Below, piece by piece: positions 8,936-15,496 of a stretch of 64,000 nucleotides of DNA; the first letter of the stretch is position 1, and the number at the start of each line of letters is the position of its first letter. Made by a program: the position numbers and the translations under genes. The notes beneath the pieces are model-generated. The model saw only the letters and a list, made by a program, of their open reading frames with translations. It did no database searches and was not told where the DNA came from. The DNA comes from Bradyrhizobium jicamae (GTDB lineage: Bacteria; Pseudomonadota; Alphaproteobacteria; Rhizobiales; Xanthobacteraceae): positions 3,495 through 67,494 of the forward strand of contig NZ_LLXZ01000141.1 of NCBI RefSeq assembly GCF_001440395.1, written 5' to 3'.

Positions 8936-9600
8936 CGGGGCGCCGGACATCGCCTTCCCTCGCAAGCGCCGAGGACCCGATCGTCTTTGTCGTCGACGAC
9001 GATTCGTCGGTGCGTGAGTCGCTGAGCAGTCTTTTCCGGTCAGTGGGGCTGCGCGTCGAGGCGTTCGGCTCGGCTCACGAGTTTCTGCAATGCAAGCTTC
9101 CTAATGTCCCCAGTTGCCTGATCCTCGACATCAGGCTCCCCCGCCTCAGCGGTCTCGACTTTCAGGCCGAACTCGCCAAGGCCGACATTCAAATTCCGGT
9201 CATCTTCATGACGGGTCATGGCGATATTCCTATGACGGTCCGCGCCATGAAGGCCGGGGCCGTCGATTTTCTGACCAAGCCGTTCCGCGATCAGGACATG
9301 CTGGATGCGGTGACCGCGGCAATCGAACGCGACCGCAACAGCCGCGATGAGGCCAAGGTTCTCTCGAACCTGCACGAGCTTTTCGCGACCCTCACTCCCC
9401 GGGAGCGGCAGGTGATGGCGCTCGTGACGACGGGGCTCATGAACAAGCAGATTGCAGCCGAAATAGGCCTGGCCGAGATCACGGTGAAGATCCATCGCGG
9501 ACACATCATGCGGAAAATGGGGGCGAAGTCGCTGCCGGACCTGGTGAGGATGGCCGAGCTGCTCGAGATCGGCCCCCCGTCCGGCCAGCCGCAAACCTAA
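8932..9600 (+). CDS. FixJ-like response regulator with LuxR-type HTH
   Basis: A 222-residue transcriptional regulator. The receiver carries the acidic pair D23-D24, phospho-acceptor D66 (LILDIRLP), the T in FMTGHGDIPM and the K in FLTKPF. The C-terminal GerE/LuxR helix-turn-helix reads LTPRERQVMALVTTG and NKQIAAEIG. Translation is coupled to the kinase by an ATGA overlap, so the two form a cognate pair. Targets are unknown; genes immediately downstream are candidates. FixJ itself (symbiotic or microaerobic control) is not implied. Confidence 0.92.
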   Translation: MTGRRTSPSLASAEDPIVFVVDDDSSVRESLSSLFRSVGLRVEAFGSAHEFLQCKLPNVPSCLILDIRLPRLSGLDFQAELAKADIQIPVIFMTGHGDIPMTVRAMKAGAVDFLTKPFRDQDMLDAVTAAIERDRNSRDEAKVLSNLHELFATLTPRERQVMALVTTGLMNKQIAAEIGLAEITVKIHRGHIMRKMGAKSLPDLVRMAELLEIGPPSGQPQT

Positions 9601-9693
9601 GTATGATTTTCCCGCCCTGATTTGCAGCGCACTCTTCCCCTACGCGGCGGCACAGCAAAACACACCCTCTGGTCGTCTCCACAAAGGATTGCC

Positions 9694-10080
9694 TTGTCCA
9701 ACCCGATCATATCAATCATCGACGATGACGGATCGGTTCGAGCCGCGACCCATAATCTTGTCCGGTCGCTCGGCTACGTCGTGAATACATTTGCGTCGGC
9801 CGAGGAATTCCTGCGATCGCCGTGCCTGAATGACACGTCATGCGTGATAACGGATATCAGAATGCCCGCCATGAGCGGGCTCGACCTGCAGGCTCATTTA
9901 CTCGCCACCGGGTACAGGTTTCCGTTCATCTTCGTCACGGCCTTCTCGGTCGAAAGCGACCGCGACCGCGCCATGAAGGCGGGCGCAACCTGTTTCTTGA
10001 GCAAGCCGTTCGATGGAGAAACGCTGATCAAGTGCCTCGAAGCCGCGCTGGCGTCAAACGGCCGGTCCGCAACCGGATAG
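9694..10080 (+). CDS. Stand-alone receiver (CheY-like) protein
   Basis: Single receiver domain of 128 residues with no output domain. A TTG start at 9694 is preferred: AAAGGA lies 6 nt upstream and the protein then begins MSNPIISIIDDD, as in FixJ-type receivers. Phospho-acceptor D54 (VITDIRMP) and K in FLSKPF are present; the usual switch Thr is T in FVTAF. It is 93 nt after the regulator on the same strand and may act as a phosphate sink or second target of the same kinase. A frame extension to 9622 lacks a ribosome site. Confidence 0.85.
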   Translation: MSNPIISIIDDDGSVRAATHNLVRSLGYVVNTFASAEEFLRSPCLNDTSCVITDIRMPAMSGLDLQAHLLATGYRFPFIFVTAFSVESDRDRAMKAGATCFLSKPFDGETLIKCLEAALASNGRSATG

Positions 10081-10169
10081 GCCCGGGTGCAAGCCCTTCA
10101 TACGTAAGGATGACCGCGCCAAACATCTAGACGAATTGAAGATAATCCACCGACGGCGCAAAACTCCGC

Positions 10170-10194
10170 GCGTCCTTCGAGGAACGGAGGACGC
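10170..10194 (+). promoter_or_regulatory. Small hairpin upstream of the Cys-rich micro-operon
   Basis: GCGTCCT pairs with AGGACGC around an 11-nt loop, about 55 nt before the 10249 start. No U-tract follows, so it is not a classical terminator. It could be a leader structure or operator; its function is unknown. Confidence 0.3.
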
Positions 10195-10248
10195 ACAGCA
10201 TCACACATTTTAATTCGGCAAGTGGCAATTCCTCAGAAGGAGGTCGCC

Positions 10249-10413
10249 ATGCGTACAGAACCGCGTTGCACCGAATGTGACTGCGAGGACCCCAAGATCA
10301 TTGCTCTGCGAAATCCAGGACGCGAACGCTACTGCGGACGCTTCTGTCTCGACAAAGGTCACGAGAATTTCATTCGCTGGATCCGGCGTGCAAATGCGGA
10401 GGTCGCGTCATGA
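10249..10413 (+). CDS. Small Cys-rich protein, TRASH-like spacing (54 aa)
   Basis: A 54-residue soluble protein with C7-x2-C10-x-C12 and C29-x3-C33, followed by H38. C7 to C29 gives C-x21-C-x3-C, inside the spacing known for TRASH-type metal-binding knuckles (C-x19-22-C-x3-C). The ATG at 10249 is supported by a near-perfect AAGGAGG 5 nt upstream; an earlier GTG at 10222 lies before it. Its stop overlaps the next start by 4 nt (ATGA). Metal binding is inferred from spacing only; no characterised homologue was recognised. It begins 168 nt after the stand-alone receiver. Confidence 0.75.
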   Translation: MRTEPRCTECDCEDPKIIALRNPGRERYCGRFCLDKGHENFIRWIRRANAEVAS

Positions 10414-10607
10414 GTAATTGTTGCGGAAATCCGGAATGCAAGCGTCCCTTCGGACTGGTCCGGCGTAGCTGGTACTTCCAGCAGTTTTGCTCGACGAGTT
10501 GCCGCGACCTCTACAAGCGCCAACTGGAGCGTAACCGGACCTATTGGAAATGGCTCTACCAGGTGCCGGCAGTTGCGGGCCGCAGAGACTACTGCTCCAG
10601 CCGATAA
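10410..10607 (+). CDS. Small Cys-rich protein, FCS/TRASH-like zinc knuckle (65 aa)
   Basis: A 65-residue protein whose N-terminal half carries C4, C5, C10 and then FC27-S-T-S-C31-RDLY. C5 to C27 gives C-x21-C-x3-C, the same spacing as in the upstream protein, and the FCSxxC core is that of TRASH/MYM-like metal knuckles. The C-terminal half is basic and aromatic (RTYWKWLY). Translation is coupled to the upstream gene through an ATGA overlap. The two proteins may be diverged duplicates or partners; neither has a recognised function. Confidence 0.72.
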   Translation: MSNCCGNPECKRPFGLVRRSWYFQQFCSTSCRDLYKRQLERNRTYWKWLYQVPAVAGRRDYCSSR

Positions 10608-10620
10608 GCGCGGAGGAACC

Positions 10621-10737
10621 ATGTTGGCGACGGTAAATGCGATGCTGATCGGCGCGCTGCTGGCATGGGGACCCCTGCTGGTCGTGTTCATCTATATCTT
10701 GCGGGACATGCGAAACGCTCGCCCTGACCGCGATTGA
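10621..10737 (+). CDS. 38-residue single-pass membrane peptide
   Basis: ATG at 10621 follows GGAGG closely and lies 13 nt after the previous stop. The product has an N-terminal hydrophobic helix (LIGALLAWGPLLVVFIYIL) and a short charged tail (RDMRNARPDRD), which predicts an inner-membrane peptide with its C-terminus in the cytosol. It is below common gene-calling limits. Position and ribosome site make it the third gene of the Cys-rich micro-operon, perhaps a membrane anchor or partner. The function is unknown. Confidence 0.6.
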   Translation: MLATVNAMLIGALLAWGPLLVVFIYILRDMRNARPDRD

Positions 10738-10806
10738 TCTGAGACGGCTGACACCCCCGGCGCCATTTCAACTCGCCCGGCCGATCAGCCGCTCCTGTTT
10801 CCAGCA

Positions 10807-11316
10807 TTAAATCTCGACGCCCTCGTGCCTGAGCAGCCAGCGCTTGCGCTCCAGCCCGCCTCCATACTTCACCAGCGAGCCGTTGGCGCCGATCAGGCGG
10901 TGACAGGGCAGCACCACGCTGATCGGATTCGAACCATTGGCGTGGCCGAGCGCGCGAACGGCGCGCGGCATCAGGAGCTTTGCGGCAAGCGCGCCGTAGC
11001 TCATCGTCGTCCCCGCTGCGATCTTCGGCAGCGCGTGCCAGACTTTCTGCTGGAACGGCGTCCCGGCAACGCGCCATTCAATCGCGACGAGGCGGTCGAG
11101 ATCGCCCTTGAAATAGCCGGTCAAGGCCACGCGCAGGTCGCGTGGCGCCTGCGCATCGTTCAAATGCACCACGCCATAATGCAGCCGCAGCAATTGCATC
11201 ATGCGCGGTTCATAGTCTTCCCAATCCATTGCGCGGAGCAGGCCGTCGGCGTCGGTCACCAGCAGCGCGGTCCCGATCGGCGTCGGCAGGCGGTCGAGAT
11301 TGAAGTGTTCGGCCAT
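10807..11316 (-). CDS. ogt: Methylated-DNA-[protein]-cysteine S-methyltransferase
   Basis: A 169-residue DNA-repair protein that removes O6-alkyl groups from guanine by irreversible transfer to its own cysteine. The active-site motif PCHR contains C138, preceded by the helix-turn-helix region YGALAAKL and the Asn/Arg region (RALGHANGSNP) that contacts DNA. The start at 11316 has AGGGA 6 nt upstream; an ATG two codons earlier sits directly on that site. It lacks the AraC-like N-domain of Ada and so is Ogt-type. A tandem 17/18-nt repeat lies just upstream. Confidence 0.93.
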   Translation of the reverse strand: MAEHFNLDRLPTPIGTALLVTDADGLLRAMDWEDYEPRMMQLLRLHYGVVHLNDAQAPRDLRVALTGYFKGDLDRLVAIEWRVAGTPFQQKVWHALPKIAAGTTMSYGALAAKLLMPRAVRALGHANGSNPISVVLPCHRLIGANGSLVKYGGGLERKRWLLRHEGVEI

Positions 11317-11327
11317 CGTCATTCCCT

Positions 11328-11362
11328 GAAAATATCCGCGGAGCGAAAAATATCCGCGGAGC
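11328..11362. repeat. Tandem 17/18-nt duplication upstream of ogt
   Basis: GAAAATATCCGCGGAGC is followed directly by GAAAAATATCCGCGGAGC. Each copy has a CCGCGG palindromic core. The pair sits 12-46 nt before the ogt start and about 70 nt before the divergently placed DUF1304 gene. It may be a tandem operator or a recent slippage duplication. Confidence 0.7.
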
Positions 11363-11430
11363 ATGCCGCACTTTTCACCCGTAGCGTGCTAGCGTCCACC
11401 CGAATTCCGCTGCCGGTTGGGGGACCGCAC

Positions 11431-11793
11431 ATGATCTTCATCGCCAACGCTCTGGTCGCGGTGGTCGCCGCGCTGCATGGGTTCTTTCTGGTGCTGGAGA
11501 TGTTTCTCTGGGACAAGCCGCTGGGCCTGAAGATCTTCCGCAACACCATCGAGAAGGCAACGGATTCGAAGGTGCTGGCCGCCAATCAGGGTCTGTATAA
11601 CGGCTTCCTCGCAGCCGGCCTCGTCTGGGGTCTCGTTCATCCCAATCCAGCCTTCGCGTTCCAGATCAAGGTGTTCTTCCTGCTCTGCGTGATCGCGGCC
11701 GGCGCCTATGGCGCGGCGACCGTCAGCCGCCGGATTCTCTACGTGCAGGCGGCGCCTGCGGCGCTCGCCCTGGTCCTGCTCTGGCTGGCGTGA
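11431..11793 (+). CDS. DUF1304 family membrane protein
   Basis: A 120-residue protein with four predicted transmembrane helices and the DUF1304 pattern: an N-terminal helix ending in GFFLVLEMFLWD, a central NQGLYNGFLAAGL motif, and a C-terminal helix rich in Ala/Leu. The ATG at 11431 is chosen because the family begins at this helix; the long upstream extension is antisense to ogt and not protein-like. The molecular function of the family is unknown. It is divergent from ogt and may share its regulatory region. Confidence 0.85.
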   Translation: MIFIANALVAVVAALHGFFLVLEMFLWDKPLGLKIFRNTIEKATDSKVLAANQGLYNGFLAAGLVWGLVHPNPAFAFQIKVFFLLCVIAAGAYGAATVSRRILYVQAAPAALALVLLWLA

Positions 11794-11916
11794 GCATCCC
11801 TCCTCGCTGCCTTGCATTGGCAAAACCGTTCCGCCACACTCCCTTGCAACGATGACGCAGGCGATCCGAACGGATGACCGGCACAGGATCATCGGCCAAC
11901 ATAAGGGAGTAGCGAC

Positions 11917-13140
11917 ATGAGACGTGGCGTTCTTCATCTGATTGCAGGCACTGCGGTTGCGCTCGCGCTGGCCTCCCCGGCTGTCGCGCAGAAGAAATAC
12001 GATACCGGCGCGCCCGACACCGAGATCAAGATCGGCCAGACCGTTCCGTTCTCGGGCCCCGCGTCCGCCTATGCCGGCATCGGCAAGACGCAGGCGGCCT
12101 ATATGCGGATGATCAACGAGCAGGGCGGCATCAATGGCCGCAAGGTCAACCTGATCCAGTATGACGACGCCTATTCGCCGCCCAAGGCCGTCGAGCAGGT
12201 GCGCAAGCTCGTCGAAAGCGACGAGGTGCTGCTGACCTTCCAGATCATCGGCACGCCGTCGAACGCAGCCGTGCAGAAGTATCTCAACTCCAAGAAAGTG
12301 CCGCAGCTATTGGCGGCGACGGGCGCGTCGAAGTTCACCGATCCGAAGAACTTCCCGTGGACGATGGGCTTCAATCCCAACTACCAGTCCGAGGGGCGCA
12401 TCTACGGTCAGTACATTCTGAAGAACCATCCCAACGCGAAAATCGGCATCCTGTATCAGAATGACGATCTCGGCCGCGACTACCTCACCGGCCTGAAGGA
12501 GGCGCTCGGCGGCAAGGCGGCGACGATGATCGTCGCGGAAGCCTCCTACGAACTGACCGACCCGACGATCGACTCGCAGATCGTCAAGCTGAAGGCGGCG
12601 GGCGCCGACCTGCTCTACGACGCCTCGACGCCGAAATTCGCGGCGCAGGCGATCAAGAAAGCCGCCGATCTCGGCTGGAAGCCGGTTCACATCCTCGACA
12701 TCAATGCGAGCCCGGTGTCGGCGACGCTGAAGCCTGCCGGCCTCGATATCTCCAAGGACATCATCTCGACCAACTACGGCAAGGATCCCGGCGATCCGCA
12801 GTGGAAGGACGATCCCGGCATCAAGGCCTATTTCGCCTTCATGGACAAATATTACCCGGAGGGCGACAAGCTCAACACCGTCAACACGTATGGCTATTCG
12901 ACCGCGGAACTGCTGGTGCATATCCTCAAGCAATGCGGCGACGATCTCACGCGTGAAAACATCATGAAGCAGGCGACCAGCCTGAAGAACTTCTCCGGAA
13001 GCCTGTCGCTGCCCGGCATGGTCACCAACACCTCGCCGACCGACTATCGCATCAACAAGCAGATGCAGATGATGAAGTTCAACGGCGAGCGCTGGGAACT
13101 GTTTGGCCCGATCATCGAGGATGCCGGCCCGGCGGGTTAG
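11917..13140 (+). CDS. Branched-chain amino acid-type ABC binding protein, paralogue 1
   Basis: A 407-residue periplasmic binding protein of the Peripla_BP_6 (LivJ/LivK-like) family. The signal peptide ends near AVAQ, and the start has AAGGGAG at good spacing. The mature protein contains the opening strand TEIKIGQTVPFSGPASAY and the central NAKIGILYQNDDLGRDYL. It is about 75-80% identical by eye to the gene at 13421-14647, so the pair is a tandem duplication. No permease or ATPase genes lie nearby, so it must use subunits encoded elsewhere or act in sensing. The ligand could be an amino acid, amide or aromatic acid. Confidence 0.9.
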   Translation: MRRGVLHLIAGTAVALALASPAVAQKKYDTGAPDTEIKIGQTVPFSGPASAYAGIGKTQAAYMRMINEQGGINGRKVNLIQYDDAYSPPKAVEQVRKLVESDEVLLTFQIIGTPSNAAVQKYLNSKKVPQLLAATGASKFTDPKNFPWTMGFNPNYQSEGRIYGQYILKNHPNAKIGILYQNDDLGRDYLTGLKEALGGKAATMIVAEASYELTDPTIDSQIVKLKAAGADLLYDASTPKFAAQAIKKAADLGWKPVHILDINASPVSATLKPAGLDISKDIISTNYGKDPGDPQWKDDPGIKAYFAFMDKYYPEGDKLNTVNTYGYSTAELLVHILKQCGDDLTRENIMKQATSLKNFSGSLSLPGMVTNTSPTDYRINKQMQMMKFNGERWELFGPIIEDAGPAG

Positions 13141-13420
13141 GCTCTGGTTCTTTGTATCCCGGACGCGGTGCGGCGTGCACCGCGTCTGGAATATGAGATT
13201 GCCAACCCCGAACGGTGGGCCTCGCTCTTGCATTAATTCGAGGCAAACGGCGAACTGGATTCTTTTTGTGCAGGCGGAACCTGCACCTTTCGTCGACTAC
13301 CGACGCGTCTTGCAATGCAATATCGCTTCCGCCACTATCGTGGCAGCGATGGCATCCGCCGGGCTCAAGCCCCGGGCAAGATCATTAGCTCAATCATAAA
13401 CACACGAGGAATACAGCAAT

Positions 13421-14647
13421 ATGAGGAAGGGTTTTTTCCATCTGGCCACCGGCACGGCGCTCGCATTGGCGCTGTCGGTCTCCACAGCGTCCGCGCAGAA
13501 GAAATACGACACCGGCGCGAGCGACACCGAGATCAAGATCGGCCAGACCAATCCGTTTTCGGGACCGGCCTCCGCCTATGCCACCATCGGCAAGACCCAG
13601 GCCGCCTATATCAAGATGATCAACGACCAGGGCGGCGTGAACGGCCGCAAGATCAATCTGATTCAGTATGACGACGCCTATTCGCCGCCGAAGGCCGTCG
13701 AGCAGGTGCGCAAGCTGGTCGAAAGCGATGAGGTGCTGCTCACCTTCCAGCTGCTCGGTACGCCCTCGAACGCAGCCGTGCAGAAATATCTCAACAGCAA
13801 GAAGGTGCCGCAGCTGTTCGCTGCGACCGGCGCCTCGAAGTTCACCGATCCGAAGAACTTTCCCTGGACGATGGGCTTCAACCCCAACTACTTCGTCGAG
13901 GGCCGCATCTACGGCCAGTACATCATCAAGGAACATCCGAACGCCAAGATCGGCGTGCTCTATCAGAACGACGACCTCGGGAAGGATTATTTGAACGGCA
14001 TCAAGGCCGGCCTCGGCGACAAGGCGGCGAAGATGATCGTGGCGGAAGCCTCCTACGAAGTCTCCGACCCGACCATCGATTCGCAGATCCTCAAGATCAA
14101 GGACGCCGGCGCGGACCTGTTCTTCTCGGCAACCACGCCGAAGCAGGCGGCGCAGGCGATCAAGAAGATTTATGAGCTCAACTGGAAGCCGGTGCACATC
14201 CTCGATATCAACGCCACCTCGGTTGGCGCCGTCATGAAGCCGGCGGGGCTCGAAGCCTCGAAGGGCGTGATCAGCGTCAACTACGGCAAGGATCCGCTCG
14301 ACCCGACCTGGAAGGACGATCCGGGCATGAAGAAGTATTTCGAGTTCATGGCGAAGTACTATCCGGACGGCGACAAGGATTCGAGCTTCAACTCCTATGG
14401 CTACATGACCACGCAATTGCTGATCCATGTGCTCAAGGCATGCGGCGACAATCTGACCCGCGAGAACGTGTTGAAGCAGGCGACCAGCCTGAAGAACGTT
14501 CAGCTCGATCTCCTGCTGCCGGGCATCACCGCCAACACGTCGCCGGACGATTATCGCGTCAACAAGCAGTTGCAGATGATGAAGTTCAACGGCGAACGTT
14601 GGGAGATGTTCGGCCCGATCCTCGAGGACAAGGGTCCCGCGGGCTAG
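13421..14647 (+). CDS. Branched-chain amino acid-type ABC binding protein, paralogue 2
   Basis: A 408-residue paralogue of the preceding gene with its own signal peptide (core LALALSVSTASA). Conserved blocks include TEIKIGQTNPFSGPASAY, YDDAYSPPKAVEQVRKLVES and FNGERWEMFGPI. Differences concentrate in ligand-pocket-like stretches: YQSEG versus YFVEG, and DASTPK versus SATTPK. This suggests related but distinct ligands. The 280-nt gap before it has no gene and may carry a second promoter. A strong intrinsic terminator follows at 14685. Confidence 0.9.
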   Translation: MRKGFFHLATGTALALALSVSTASAQKKYDTGASDTEIKIGQTNPFSGPASAYATIGKTQAAYIKMINDQGGVNGRKINLIQYDDAYSPPKAVEQVRKLVESDEVLLTFQLLGTPSNAAVQKYLNSKKVPQLFAATGASKFTDPKNFPWTMGFNPNYFVEGRIYGQYIIKEHPNAKIGVLYQNDDLGKDYLNGIKAGLGDKAAKMIVAEASYEVSDPTIDSQILKIKDAGADLFFSATTPKQAAQAIKKIYELNWKPVHILDINATSVGAVMKPAGLEASKGVISVNYGKDPLDPTWKDDPGMKKYFEFMAKYYPDGDKDSSFNSYGYMTTQLLIHVLKACGDNLTRENVLKQATSLKNVQLDLLLPGITANTSPDDYRVNKQLQMMKFNGERWEMFGPILEDKGPAG

Positions 14648-14684
14648 GCTAGCGAGCCAATCGAAACGATCGGCGGTGGAAGCG

Positions 14685-14718
14685 ATCGGCGGCCCTTCGG
14701 GGCCGCCGATTTTTTTTG
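14685..14718 (+). terminator. Rho-independent terminator with UUCG tetraloop
   Basis: ATCGGCGGCCC pairs perfectly with GGGCCGCCGAT over 11 bp around a TTCG loop, followed directly by a run of eight T residues. It lies 37 nt after the second binding-protein gene, on its strand. Confidence 0.92.
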
Positions 14719-14719
14719 C

Positions 14720-14912
14720 TTCACCCGCCCCTTGAGGGGGCGGGTCGGCTCGCATGGAGCGCAGCGCCATGTGAGACGGGGCGGGGTGACAGTCTCTCAA
14801 CACAAACACTGTCAGACGCGGAGAGACCATCACCCCACCTCGGTTCGCATTTCATGCGAACCGATCCACGAGCGAGCTTCGCTCGTCTCGGACCCCTCCA
14901 GGGGAGGATAAG
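14720..14912. repeat. Nested-palindrome mosaic repeat, copy 2
   Basis: Inverted relative to the copy at 2251-2414. It shares the CCCGCCCC stem, GGTTCGCAT/ATGCGAACC, the GGTCTCTCC and GAGAGACTGTCACCCC blocks, and the CTCCCCTGGAGGGG end. It has an extra module of about 28 bp (GAGCGAGCTTCGCTCGTC palindrome) absent from copy 1, which shows modular build-up. It sits between a terminator and the 3' end of a convergent gene. Confidence 0.8.
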
Positions 14913-14925
14913 AAAATGGCATGCC

Positions 14926-15351
14926 CTACGTCGGAATCTCGCCAAACGTCTTGCCGACCGGGAGCACGGCATGCCGGATCAGGCGGGAATCCTCCACCGC
15001 GGCCTGGCGGTGCTTGACAGCCTCGCGGTAGACGGGATCGCGGATCATTTCGGCAAACGCGGCAACGCTTGGATATTCGGCGATGAAGCAGTGATCCCAG
15101 CGCTCGGCCTCGGGCCCGATCAGCATCAGCTCGAACCTGCCCTGCCACACGATCCGCCCGCCGAGCCGTTCGAACACCGGGCCGCTTTCCCGGCCATAGG
15201 CGGCATAGGCCTCCGCACCGGTGGCCTTGCGGCCGTCAGGATAGGCGGCCTGCTCACGCAGTCGGACCAGGTTGAGCATGTGGATCGGACCCGGCCGGTC
15301 GCTGGCCCGAAATTGCGCGAATACTTCCTTCGTGGGATCGATATGGCCCAT
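14926..15351 (-). CDS. DUF1330 family protein
   Basis: A 141-residue small alpha/beta protein of the dimeric ferredoxin-like DUF1330 family: PIHMLNLVRLRE near the N-terminus, GGRIVWQG mid-way, and WDHCFIAEYPSVAAFAEMIRDPVYREAVKHR in the conserved C-terminal part. The start at 15351 has AGGGGA about 8 nt upstream. No enzyme activity is established for the family. It is monocistronic and convergent with the upstream binding-protein gene. Confidence 0.85.
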   Translation of the reverse strand: MGHIDPTKEVFAQFRASDRPGPIHMLNLVRLREQAAYPDGRKATGAEAYAAYGRESGPVFERLGGRIVWQGRFELMLIGPEAERWDHCFIAEYPSVAAFAEMIRDPVYREAVKHRQAAVEDSRLIRHAVLPVGKTFGEIPT

Positions 15352-15496
15352 GGAGATTTCCCCTGAGAATATGGTCGGTTGCACCGACCCTAATACGGCT
15401 CCGCCGCACCTCCTAATCCCGCATTAACCTTTCCGTAACCGACCCTTAAACAGCCATCGCTAGCGTGAAGCAGAACGGGTGTGAACGGCGTTTGGG

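Noticed and set aside
7169-9600. True FixL/FixJ oxygen-sensing pair
   Set aside because: The regulator is FixJ-like, but no haem-PAS signature was evident in the kinase, which is membrane-bound with a different PAS arrangement, and no fixK lies adjacent.
13394-14833. Minus-strand frame of 479 codons across the second binding protein and the mosaic repeat
   Set aside because: Antisense to a conserved gene and partly encoded by a repeat. A parallel shadow exists over the first paralogue, as expected from their similarity.
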